From an uncultured Chloroflexota bacterium (lineage in GTDB: Bacteria; Chloroflexota; Anaerolineae; Aggregatilineales; Phototrophicaceae): 12,467 nt of DNA. A program made the translations under genes and the position numbers. This document shows, piece by piece, positions 5,103 to 12,198 of the stretch. The notes under the pieces are model-generated. The model searched no databases and had not been told where the DNA came from. It saw only the letters and a list, made by a program, of their open reading frames with translations. The DNA lies in the NCBI GenBank assembly GCA_937927665.1, contig CALBRY010000650.1, positions 1 to 12,467 of the forward strand, in the 5' to 3' direction. Each line of letters starts with the position of its first letter. Within the stretch, counting starts at the first letter, position 1.

Positions 5103-7009
5103 TAAGGTGCGAGTTCGATTTGCACCGGCGAGAGAATCTTCGTTCCGGTGATCAAATCTTCTGTGCCAATCGGATCATAGCCTTCGGCGTGAATAGCATG
5201 GACATCCGGCGTTTGCGGCTCTTCGGTGAAGTTTGCCAGCACAAGGAGTCGATTATGCCGGATGAACCCAAGCACATGCGCATTCCCGGTTTCAATAAAG
5301 CGAGTCTGACCATTTGCAAGCAATGGCGTGCGCTTTCGTAAGTCGATCAGGTGCTTGATCGGCTGATAAATCCGTCCCTCGATAGATGTAGGGTCAAGGC
5401 GGCGCGCGTAAGCCGCTGCATTCGCGTGAGGGCGATGAACCCAACGATTGTCGGCGGCGTGGGCAGGATTTTCGCCATATGAATAATCGTTCAGTGTACC
5501 AATCTCGTCACCGAGATAAATCAAGGGAATACCGCCCGCACTCAATGTGAGTCCGAATGCCATCACGATTCGGGCAATGGTGCGCTCAATCCAACCTTCA
5601 TCACCCGATTCGAGTGCGCGCTCAAGTCCGGCAAGTGACGCTAATGTGCCGCTGATACGCATATCGCCAGTTTTCGGGTTGTAATTAAAAGGAAGCCCTT
5701 TCGCAAAAGTCCCCGGAAACCGATCAGCATAGAACATGTTTAGAAAGTGGCGGTGATCGCCGCCATTGATCCCGACCTCTGCGGCGTCTTCATCCGCAAA
5801 CCCCCAACCAATGTCATCATGTGACCGCAGATAGTTGATCCACGTGCAATCATCAGGAAGTTGATACTGCTTGTTCATGGTATGGCGAAAGAAAAATGTT
5901 TCGCGCGTTGCAAGTGCTTCCCAGATTGACACCATCATGATCGGGTTATACGAAATCTGGCATTCACGACCACTAATATAGCTGCGAACGTCTCGCGGAT
6001 GAACAATCGCTTCGGATTTGAATAGAAGCGCTGGAGCAGCTACTCGAACCAGCGCATTCAGCGCTTGAATGATGATATGGGCTTCCGGAAGGTTTTCACA
6101 GTTCGTTCCTAAACGCTTCCACACAAAAGGAACTGCGTCTAATCGTAGGATTTCGACCCCTTGATTTGCCAAAAACAAAATCTCACACAGCATGGCGCGG
6201 AACACATCGGGGTTCTGATAGTTTAAATCCCATTGGAACGGGTAGAATGTCGTCCATACCCACTTTTGAATATCTTCGCGCCATGTAAAACTGCCGGGGG
6301 CTTGTTCCGGGAAAATTTCACGCAGATGCCGTTCGTATTGATCCGGCAGTGTGCGATCCTCAAACCACCAATAGAACTCTTGGTAACGTTTGTTCCCGGC
6401 GATAGCGAGCTTTGCCCAGTCGTGCTCATCGGAGGTGTGGTTAAAGACAAAATCAAGAACAAGGCTGATTCCGTTAGCGCGCAGTTCACGTGCCAATTCC
6501 GCCAGTTCTGCCATTGTGCCCAATTGGGGATTCACTTCACGGAAACTGCTCACTGCGTAACCACCATCGCTGTTTGCTTCCGGAGATTTGAACAGCGGCA
6601 TTAGGTGAAGGTATGTAATCCCAAGTTCTCGAAAATACGGGATCTGTTCACGAATGCCATGCAGTGTGTCCGCAAAGCGATCGACGTAGCAGACCGCACC
6701 CATCATGGCTTCTGATTGGAACCAGAGCGGAGCCGCTTCACGACTTTGATCGAGCGTGCGCAGTTCCTCCGAGCGATCAAGGGCGATCAGCGCAACATCA
6801 TGAAGGAGTTGTTCAAGATGATAGAAGAAGTCGTATTGTGTACCGTAAAGCTCATGCAGGAGGCGGAAGATATCTGGGAAGTACTCACGCAGGCGTTCTA
6901 GAAATTGATTACCCGTCGAATGCGTGTCAAGAAGAGGTTTCAGGCGGGGTAGTAGACGCGTGAAGGTGAGATCGGCTTGTTCGGCAAGCCAGTGAGATGA
7001 CGGCGGCAT
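5069..7009 (-). CDS. Amylosucrase (GH13 family sucrose glucosyltransferase)
   Basis: Predicted to split sucrose and transfer glucose to an alpha-1,4-glucan, releasing fructose (EC 2.4.1.4). The 646 residues are close to Neisseria amylosucrase. A helical N-terminal domain (about 1-95) precedes the (beta/alpha)8 barrel. Family landmarks are intact: DGGY (148-151, glucose-binding Asp148 and Tyr151), VFNHTS with His191, nucleophile Asp291 in LRLDAVPFVWK, acid/base Glu333 in LFKSEAIVHP, His397-Asp398 in LRSHDDIGW, and Arg522 in DNRWVHR, the expected salt-bridge partner of Asp148. Asp148-Arg522 is the pocket-closing pair that separates amylosucrases from amylases. No signal peptide is visible, so it is probably cytoplasmic. 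The ATG at 7009 has AGGA 7 nt upstream. It follows the Lon-domain gene by 25 nt and is probably co-transcribed. No sucrose transporter or sucrose synthesis gene is nearby, so it may serve intracellular sucrose-to-glucan storage. Sucrose hydrolase or another GH13_4 activity is the main alternative. Confidence 0.93.
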   Translation of the reverse strand: MPPSSHWLAEQADLTFTRLLPRLKPLLDTHSTGNQFLERLREYFPDIFRLLHELYGTQYDFFYHLEQLLHDVALIALDRSEELRTLDQSREAAPLWFQSEAMMGAVCYVDRFADTLHGIREQIPYFRELGITYLHLMPLFKSPEANSDGGYAVSSFREVNPQLGTMAELAELARELRANGISLVLDFVFNHTSDEHDWAKLAIAGNKRYQEFYWWFEDRTLPDQYERHLREIFPEQAPGSFTWREDIQKWVWTTFYPFQWDLNYQNPDVFRAMLCEILFLANQGVEILRLDAVPFVWKRLGTNCENLPEAHIIIQALNALVRVAAPALLFKSEAIVHPRDVRSYISGRECQISYNPIMMVSIWEALATRETFFFRHTMNKQYQLPDDCTWINYLRSHDDIGWGFADEDAAEVGINGGDHRHFLNMFYADRFPGTFAKGLPFNYNPKTGDMRISGTLASLAGLERALESGDEGWIERTIARIVMAFGLTLSAGGIPLIYLGDEIGTLNDYSYGENPAHAADNRWVHRPHANAAAYARRLDPTSIEGRIYQPIKHLIDLRKRTPLLANGQTRFIETGNAHVLGFIRHNRLLVLANFTEEPQTPDVHAIHAEGYDPIGTEDLITGTKILSPVQIELAPYQIVWLERTNT

Positions 7010-7034
7010 GATCCTATCCTGTTGTTGACAAATG

Positions 7035-7694
7035 CTAATTCAGCGAAAACGGACCTTCTTCTCGCACGCGTTCGGGAGCAAGCATCAACTCAAGCAGCGT
7101 GGCTTCTTTTCGATAGTAAGGGATGAGTTTTCGCATCAGATCAAGCATTGTATCGGAGGCAAGTAGTTTTTGCTTTTCCGGAAGCGACACACGGAGGATA
7201 GATGCCGAAAGAAAACTAAGTTCAACCGGGTTGGTCGGCAAATTCTGTGCATCAAGCTCGATATTTTCAGCACGTACGAGCAGACGGAAATAGCGTTCCA
7301 ACCACGGGCGGAGCTTGTTGCCTATACTGATCAATTCCGGTGTTGGGGTCAGATCGATCGGGAGTGGTTCGACAATGCCCTGTAGATAAGGCTGTGAACG
7401 ATCCAATTGCAAAATACGAAAACGCTGCTGACCCATTGCGACAATATTCATGCGACCATCGTAGAGCCGCTGATGTTCGGTAATCAGTGCTGTGCATCCG
7501 ATCGCGTACGGATCAGCTTGTGCCCCCAGACTTTCCACTTCTGCGCCATGCCGAAGCGCGACCACTCCGAACGGCTCACGGTTTTCAACACATTTACCAA
7601 TCATCAACCGATAACGTTCTTCGAAAATGTGGAGTCGTACAGGGGTCATGGGGAACAGGACGGTATTGAGGGGGAAAAGCGGAAGTCTGAACAT
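7035..7694 (-). CDS. Stand-alone Lon N-terminal (substrate-binding) domain protein
   Basis: This 219-residue cytosolic protein consists of the LON_substr_bdg domain (Pfam PF02190, COG2802 type) without the AAA or protease parts of Lon. The hallmark opening RLPLFPLNTVLFP (3-15) is followed by LHIFEERYRLMI (21-32), FGVVAL (42-47), IGCTALI (65-71) and GQQRFRI (88-94). A helical C-terminal bundle (about 118-210) completes the domain. The biochemical role is unknown; substrate or partner binding is inferred from Lon. The start is ATG at 7694, with AGAGG 7 nt upstream; a longer reading from 7787 lacks the family N terminus and was rejected. A TACAAT -10 box lies at 7725-7730. Amylosucrase begins 25 nt after its stop, so the two are probably one operon, although no functional link between them is known to me. 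Confidence 0.9.
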   Translation of the reverse strand: MFRLPLFPLNTVLFPMTPVRLHIFEERYRLMIGKCVENREPFGVVALRHGAEVESLGAQADPYAIGCTALITEHQRLYDGRMNIVAMGQQRFRILQLDRSQPYLQGIVEPLPIDLTPTPELISIGNKLRPWLERYFRLLVRAENIELDAQNLPTNPVELSFLSASILRVSLPEKQKLLASDTMLDLMRKLIPYYRKEATLLELMLAPERVREEGPFSLN

Positions 7695-7724
7695 CACAAC
7701 GCCTCTGGAAGAAAGCTTTCCGCT

Positions 7725-7730
7725 ATTGTA
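7725..7730 (-). promoter_or_regulatory. Candidate -10 box for the Lon-domain/amylosucrase operon
   Basis: TACAAT on the minus strand lies 30 nt upstream of the ATG at 7694. The -35 region at 17 nt (TGCGCT) is poor. A separate perfect TTGACA sits at 7792-7787 but has no acceptable -10 box at 16-18 nt, so it is not counted as a promoter. Confidence 0.3.
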
Positions 7731-7842
7731 GCGAGATTTCGACCAAAAGCGCAGTACGCCGCTTACGACCTCTCCCCATATTCTCATGTCAAGTTTTTAA
7801 TCACGCGCCAGATCACGGAATTTGATACCCTGTCGAATACTC

Positions 7843-7862
7843 GTGATAAGTGCTCTTATCAC
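7843..7862. repeat. Perfect 8-bp inverted repeat between two minus-strand genes
   Basis: Arms GTGATAAG (7843-7850) and CTTATCAC (7855-7862) flank a TGCT loop. It begins 17 nt after the stop of the transporter gene and lies about 110 nt upstream of the predicted start of the Lon-domain operon. No T tract follows on either strand, so it is not a standard terminator. It may be a transcript-end stem for the transporter gene or a dimeric regulator site for the operon; the sequence alone does not decide. Confidence 0.5.
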
Positions 7863-7879
7863 TGCCTAATCAGCAACAA

Positions 7880-8587
7880 CTACACATCCAATCGAAATGG
7901 GTTGAAGTTTGTTCCAACGTCATAGACATCTTCATTTTCGGCTTTCTTCAAGATTGCAATGACTCGAATCGTGATTGGTGTAAACACCACCTCAATCCCA
8001 ACTTTGAACAGATAGTTGGTCAACACCAATGAAAAGAACAACTCCCATGCAAAAACCCCCAGCGCCGTAGCAACGATAAAGAACATCACCGTATCTACAG
8101 CTTGACCGACTAACGTACTTCCGATCGTTCGAGTCCAAAGGTATCGACCTTGTGTTGCAACTTTCAAGCGCGCTAATACATAACTGTTTGTGAATTCCCC
8201 CACAAAGTAAGCAAGTAGGCTGGCAATGGCAAGTCCACTCACACCACCCAGAATCGCATTGAAGGCTTGATCCCCTGCGAAGCCTTGCCAACTCGATTCA
8301 CCCGGCAGCGCACCCGCCAACCAAACAAAGAATGCCATCAATGCAGTTGCGAGAAATCCTGACCAGATCACACGACGCGAACGGCGATACCCGTAAATCT
8401 CCGTCAGAATATCGCCAAAGATATAAGCAATGGGAAAGACAAGTGTCCCAGCATCGAAGATCAGCGCGACAGGACCAACTGACACCCCAAGGTCGATGAT
8501 CTTTGCGCTGCTGAGTAGATTACTGAGCAGCAAAACGGTAACGAACAATGCCACGACGAAATCGTAGTACTTGTAATCGCGCTTCAT
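7880..8587 (-). CDS. Queuosine precursor transporter (YhhQ/COG1738 family)
   Basis: Inner-membrane protein predicted to import queuine-pathway precursors (preQ0/preQ1 type) for tRNA queuosine modification; family members were formerly annotated DUF165 or VUT. The 235 residues contain about six membrane segments (roughly 9-27, 36-58, 73-92, 114-135, 156-177, 185-210). Family features are the charged motif GDILTEIYGYRRSRR (58-72) between segments, GEFTNSYVLARLK (130-142), and STLVGQAVDT (157-166). The ATG at 8587 has a nearby AGGA at only 3 nt spacing. No queuosine synthesis gene and no preQ1 riboswitch-like leader is visible nearby, so the cell may rely on uptake here or encode synthesis elsewhere. 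It is divergent from the ATPase gene, separated by 99 nt. Family assignment is strong; the exact substrate is inferred from characterised relatives. Confidence 0.9.
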   Translation of the reverse strand: MKRDYKYYDFVVALFVTVLLLSNLLSSAKIIDLGVSVGPVALIFDAGTLVFPIAYIFGDILTEIYGYRRSRRVIWSGFLATALMAFFVWLAGALPGESSWQGFAGDQAFNAILGGVSGLAIASLLAYFVGEFTNSYVLARLKVATQGRYLWTRTIGSTLVGQAVDTVMFFIVATALGVFAWELFFSLVLTNYLFKVGIEVVFTPITIRVIAILKKAENEDVYDVGTNFNPFRLDV

Positions 8588-8686
8588 GTATCCTGCTTAT
8601 CAACATGTCAAAATTGTGGATGCCTCTATTCTCGTCTTTGAGGTACGATTTTCAATCATCAACTTTAGGGCGGTATGAGGCTGATC

Positions 8687-9799
8687 ATGACTCAACGCAA
8701 ATATGCACTCGATTTTCGCAAAGAGGAGATCAATCCGGTAATGCAGCGCTGGTCAGCGGGCTTGTCTTGCTCACTGGTTGGCGTAGGGAGCGTCGGCAAA
8801 TCAAATCTCTTGCAGCACTTAACCGATCCTGAGGTGCAGAAGTATCATCGCGGCGCAAAAGCGGAATTGTTCTATCCCATTAATGTTGATGCTAACCTAC
8901 TTGGCGCATTCCCAGCCGATCCGACAGATGCGTTCCGATGTTGGGCTGGCTATGAACTCCTCATGCACCGCCTGTATATGGCGCTCTACCCGTTCGATAT
9001 GCTGTCTAGCGATGACGCGCAGCGCTTCTATGATTTATATCGTTTGCTTCAGGATGGCACGAATCCAATCTATCAATACATGGGGCTGCGATACTTCGAA
9101 ATGGGGATGAGTATCTTCTTTCGGAGTAAAGTCAAAATCGTTTTTATGCTCGATGAATTTGAGGAACTGGTCGCACGACTGCCAGTCAAATTCTTCCAAA
9201 CGCTGCGCGGTGTACGTGATATGTACAAACGCAATCTCTTGTTTCTAACCTTCTCGCGCGAACCGATTTCGGTATTGATTGAGCGCTATAACATTGACGC
9301 GCAGTTAATCGAGCCTTTTGCAGAGCTTTTCACTGATGGTACGTATTATGTCGGACCGTATAACGCGGCGGATAGCCAAGCCATGGTCGATGAACTAATG
9401 GTGCGGCAAGGAAAATCGCTTGCGCCTGTCGTTTCGCAAGCGATTCAGCGTGTGACCGGACGTTACGCGGGGCTTTTGCGCGCGGTCTTTACCGTCATGG
9501 ATACCCTTCCGAACGTCAATTGGGGAGGCTCATCAACGGATGCATTAGCGGCGGCGCTCATCACCCGCCATCCAATTCGCACAGAATGCGCGACGATTTG
9601 GAAAAGTCTAACTCCGGCTGAACATTATGTATTGAAAGCCGCCGCGCAGCTCGTTCCTTATCAAAAGACGGAAGAAGCGGAATTTACTGTCTCGATGTTG
9701 GTTCAAAAACGGCTGCTTCAAGTTGATTCGGCGCAGCAGTCCTTATCGATTGAGCCACCTGTATTTCGTCATTACGTAATGACTAACCCGGCGTCCTAA
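8687..9799 (+). CDS. Orphan P-loop (AAA/STAND-like) ATPase with winged-helix tail
   Basis: Predicted soluble ATPase of 370 residues with no close named family that I recognise. Walker A is GVGSVGKS (32-39), Walker B is KIVFMLDEFEEL (150-161, Asp156 and Glu157), a sensor-1-like strand is LLFLTFSREP (184-193), and TGRYAGLLRAVF (257-268) resembles the lid helix segment of ORC/Cdc6-like and STAND ATPases. The C terminus (about 301-366, IWKSLTPAEHYVLKA to the PPVFRHYV region) has the pattern of a winged helix. No sensor, repeat or effector domain is attached, which is unusual for STAND proteins. The ATG at 8687 has GAGG 6 nt upstream; an in-frame ATG at 8675 with AGGG at 4 nt would add four residues. 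YigZ begins 4 nt after its stop, so the pair is probably co-transcribed and translationally coupled. DNA or protein remodelling is possible; the function is unknown. Confidence 0.83.
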   Translation: MTQRKYALDFRKEEINPVMQRWSAGLSCSLVGVGSVGKSNLLQHLTDPEVQKYHRGAKAELFYPINVDANLLGAFPADPTDAFRCWAGYELLMHRLYMALYPFDMLSSDDAQRFYDLYRLLQDGTNPIYQYMGLRYFEMGMSIFFRSKVKIVFMLDEFEELVARLPVKFFQTLRGVRDMYKRNLLFLTFSREPISVLIERYNIDAQLIEPFAELFTDGTYYVGPYNAADSQAMVDELMVRQGKSLAPVVSQAIQRVTGRYAGLLRAVFTVMDTLPNVNWGGSSTDALAAALITRHPIRTECATIWKSLTPAEHYVLKAAAQLVPYQKTEEAEFTVSMLVQKRLLQVDSAQQSLSIEPPVFRHYVMTNPAS

Positions 9800-9803
9800 C
9801 CTT

Positions 9804-10412
9804 ATGGCATTTGGCTATTTAGTTCCCGCAGAGACGTTTCGCACTGAAATTGTCGTCGTCAATTCGCGATTTATCGCCACGATCTCGTATGCGCCCGATG
9901 TAGACACTGCGCGTACATCACTCGCGGCAGTTCGCGCCGAGATGCACGATGCTTCGCATCATGTCTACGCGTATCGCGTCGGCTATGGCAAATCGATCAT
10001 CGAAAGCATGAGTGATGACGGTGAGCCATCCGGCACGGCTGGTCCTCCTGTGATGGCGGTGCTACGCGGCGTCGATATCGGTGATACGTTGGTCGTCGTA
10101 ACGAGATATTTTGGCGGAACACTGCTCGGCACAGGTGGACTTGTGCGCGCCTATACTGAAGCAGCACAGGTGGGATTAGCTGGCACACACACACAGCGTA
10201 AGATCGACCGGAAAACGGTCGGGTTTGACGCGCCATACACGTTTTATCAACCGCTCCATAAACTGCTGACTCAATATGAAGCGGTTGATATAGAGGAGAC
10301 ATTCGCGGGTGATGTCACGATCACGGCACGATTTCCGGTCGATAACATTGATAAATTCACCGCGCATGTGATCGAGCTAACCTCCGGGAGTGTTCATCCT
10401 GTCATATTGTAA
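9804..10412 (+). CDS. yigZ: YigZ/IMPACT family protein
   Basis: Cytosolic protein of the UPF0029/IMPACT family, 202 residues, the usual length for bacterial YigZ. The N-terminal IMPACT domain carries ASHHVYAYR (50-58), DDGEPSGTAGPP (71-82) and VTRYFGGTLLGTGGL (99-113), the family signatures. The smaller C-terminal domain (about 140-202) matches the ferredoxin-like DUF1949 region. The eukaryotic relative IMPACT regulates the kinase GCN2; the bacterial role is not established, with RNA or ribosome-associated roles suggested by fold. The ATG at 9804 lies 4 nt after the ATPase stop and lacks a clear Shine-Dalgarno sequence, so translation is probably coupled to the upstream gene. The convergent LCP gene ends only 5 nt away, with no terminator between. 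Confidence 0.95.
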   Translation: MAFGYLVPAETFRTEIVVVNSRFIATISYAPDVDTARTSLAAVRAEMHDASHHVYAYRVGYGKSIIESMSDDGEPSGTAGPPVMAVLRGVDIGDTLVVVTRYFGGTLLGTGGLVRAYTEAAQVGLAGTHTQRKIDRKTVGFDAPYTFYQPLHKLLTQYEAVDIEETFAGDVTITARFPVDNIDKFTAHVIELTSGSVHPVIL

Positions 10413-10417
10413 TGATG

Positions 10418-11671
10418 CTACTGCCCCGGTTGGACAACGTTATACGTGCATGAATAGTATGCATTTCCGATAACGACACGGAAATCGACAATCCGGTTGG
10501 GATCGGGCTGCGGGATAATGTTTTCGTCACTCACACGCAGTGCTGCCTGAAGTGCCGACAGACTGCTCCCTTTCCGCTGTCCGGTATAGTCGTAAATCAC
10601 CGTGTTTTGCTGGTAAGGTGCGGCTTCCGTCGAAATACGCGGAACAAACCCTTCCCACGCCAACCGATCTGCCGCGACCTGTGAGAAATCCGCGACGCCG
10701 CTGGCATTCACAATTTCCACGCTGGCATGTTCGCGCACAAGATCGCTTTCGGTCGGCGGCAGCATCATCTGATGCTCAAGTGCTGCAATTGCTTCGCGTT
10801 CTGGCAGCAGGATACTTTGACCATCGGCAGATTGCCCGTATTGAACATGAATATTGGCGCGGAACGTATACGCCGCGATTCGACTGGTATCGATTGAGGC
10901 TGCAAGCGGAAGATATCCGGCGATATCTTCTACCGTCAAATCGGTCATCACCAATTCCGCCGCTTGTGGAAAAACATCAGTCATCTGATCCCACAGATTT
11001 AGACTGCGGATGCGATGCCAGATAGCACGCATAATCACCTGCTGGCGGCGTCCGCGATCAAAATCGCTGCTGGTGCGGCGGCTTCGCGCATACCAGAGCG
11101 CCAAATCGCCATCCATTGTATGCACGCCGACTGGAAGTGTGAACATTTCCCAGTTTTCTTCGACCGTCGGGTCAAGATCAGGAGAAATCAGCCGCCAGTC
11201 TTCAATTGCACAATCGACTGAGACGTCGATACCACCCAGATCATCGATCAAGCGGCGGAAACTGGCGAAATCGACCCGCGCATAATGATCGATACGCAGT
11301 CCGAGGTTATACATCAGTGTTTCACGCAGCAGTCCCACCCCGTCCCCGCTGGCATTCATGCCCGTAGCATATGCCGTATTGACCTTATTCATGCCGTGCC
11401 CCGGTACATAAACCCAGAGATCGCGCGGGATAGACAGAAAAGAGGTTGTGCCAGCTGTCGTATTGACCGAAACGACCATTAGGGCATCCGTGCGCCCGTT
11501 ATTGTTCGGGTTTGCAGTATCTGCCCCCATTAAAAGGAAGTTGATGATTTCGTATCCCCCATCGTCGATAGGCGGCATCGCATCAGGAATCGATTCGTCC
11601 TGACGTGCTTGAGCTGTTGAAATCATCAGGAAACAAAGGAAACTAATCAGGCAGAATAATCTGAAACCCAT
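10418..11671 (-). CDS. LytR-CpsA-Psr (LCP) family protein with LytR_C domain
   Basis: Predicted cell-envelope phosphotransferase attaching lipid-linked glycopolymers to the wall, the known LCP role. The 417 residues comprise an N-terminal export signal (1-22, ending TAQA/RQD), the LCP domain (about 40-225) and a LytR_C domain (about 314-405, VEIVNASGVADFSQVAADRL). Key residues are present: Asp51, NGRTDALMV with Arg60 and Asp62, SIPRDLWV with Arg83 and Asp84, and the Arg-rich YARSRRTSSDFDRGRRQQ (194-211). The signal looks cleavable, whereas many LCP proteins keep an N-terminal membrane anchor, so it may be released or the prediction may be wrong. The ATG at 11671 has AAGGA about 7 nt upstream; a TTG two codons earlier is a poorer start because it overlaps the spacer. 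Transcription starts after the response regulator terminator, so it has its own promoter, for which I see no clear -35/-10 pair. No glycopolymer synthesis genes lie alongside. Confidence 0.94.
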   Translation of the reverse strand: MGFRLFCLISFLCFLMISTAQARQDESIPDAMPPIDDGGYEIINFLLMGADTANPNNNGRTDALMVVSVNTTAGTTSFLSIPRDLWVYVPGHGMNKVNTAYATGMNASGDGVGLLRETLMYNLGLRIDHYARVDFASFRRLIDDLGGIDVSVDCAIEDWRLISPDLDPTVEENWEMFTLPVGVHTMDGDLALWYARSRRTSSDFDRGRRQQVIMRAIWHRIRSLNLWDQMTDVFPQAAELVMTDLTVEDIAGYLPLAASIDTSRIAAYTFRANIHVQYGQSADGQSILLPEREAIAALEHQMMLPPTESDLVREHASVEIVNASGVADFSQVAADRLAWEGFVPRISTEAAPYQQNTVIYDYTGQRKGSSLSALQAALRVSDENIIPQPDPNRIVDFRVVIGNAYYSCTYNVVQPGQ

Positions 11672-11723
11672 CGTCAATCCTTTACCGGGCGGCTGTGCTG
11701 TCTAAATGGTGCGCTTTTCTATG

Positions 11724-11774
11724 AAAAACAAAACGACGGGAACACCACGCTCACGCGTCGTCATCCCGTCGTTT
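11724..11774 (-). terminator. Rho-independent terminator of the response regulator gene
   Basis: On the minus strand AAACGACGGGA (11774-11764) pairs perfectly with TCCCGTCGTTT (11741-11731), an 11-bp stem around a 22-nt loop that contains a small inner stem (ACGC/GCGT). It is followed by T, G and five Ts. It begins 22 nt after the response regulator stop and separates that unit from the LCP gene. The opposite strand has a poorer T tract. Confidence 0.85.
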
Positions 11775-11796
11775 GTCAGATGTTTTGAAGAGACAG

Positions 11797-12162
11797 CTAT
11801 TCTTGGCTTCGATAGGTATTGATCAAGCTCAGCATACTGCGAATTGCTACTGGTTTACGAACATAGCCATTGCAGCCCGCCGCAAGATATTGATCGGCAT
11901 ATCCCAGGTTGTCATAAGCGGTAATCGCAATGATCGGCTCCTGAACGCCTTTCTGGCGAAGCAGTCGCGTAAGCTGTAATCCATCGATAGCGCGAGTGCC
12001 GAGATGTAAATCCATCAAAATCAGCTCGGCTGAACCGGGTTCGATATTGGCTAGCGCCGTTTCGGGGTCGTTGTACGTGACGAGTGCATCCTCATTCATA
12101 TGACAGATTCGTTCGATCAACGCCACGTTTGCGAGGTTGTCCTCAATATAGATGATCCGCAT
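11797..12162 (-). CDS. Single-domain response regulator (CheY/DivK-like receiver)
   Basis: A stand-alone receiver domain of 121 residues with no output domain. The acidic pair Glu7-Asp8 (YIEDN), phosphoacceptor Asp51 (ILMDLHL), Thr81 (AITAYD) and Lys103 (VRKPV) are all present, so phosphorylation is expected. It probably acts by protein-protein contact or as a phosphorelay intermediate. No histidine kinase lies in the window, so the partner is elsewhere or just outside. The ATG at 12162 has AGGA 6 nt upstream. It begins 36 nt after the stop of the SH3b gene at the right edge, with no terminator between, so the two may be co-transcribed. A strong terminator follows its stop. Confidence 0.93.
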   Translation of the reverse strand: MRIIYIEDNLANVALIERICHMNEDALVTYNDPETALANIEPGSAELILMDLHLGTRAIDGLQLTRLLRQKGVQEPIIAITAYDNLGYADQYLAAGCNGYVRKPVAIRSMLSLINTYRSQE

Positions 12163-12198
12163 TATCCATCCTGGTATGCAACTGCTAGAACTGGTTAC

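Noticed and set aside
7695..7787. N-terminal extension of the Lon-domain protein
   Set aside because: The family signature begins at RLPLFP and AGAGG lies 7 nt before the ATG at 7694; the extension overlaps the TACAAT promoter candidate.
7787..7792. Perfect TTGACA on the minus strand as a promoter
   Set aside because: No hexamer at 16-19 nt downstream resembles a -10 box (GTCGTA, TCGTAA).
7407..7925. Plus-strand reading frame of 172 codons antisense to the Lon-domain gene
   Set aside because: It covers conserved codons of a recognised family on the other strand and its own translation shows no domain or coding-like composition.
8588..8686. Possible preQ1 riboswitch ahead of the queuosine precursor transporter
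   Set aside because: The leader shows no stem-loop with the A-rich tail and pseudoknot partner expected of preQ1 classes. The best promoter pair (TTGAAA-N16-GAGAAT on the minus strand) is also weak.
10188..10198. CA dinucleotide run in yigZ
   Set aside because: Only about five CA units, inside a variable His/Thr stretch between domains; too short to suggest phase variation.
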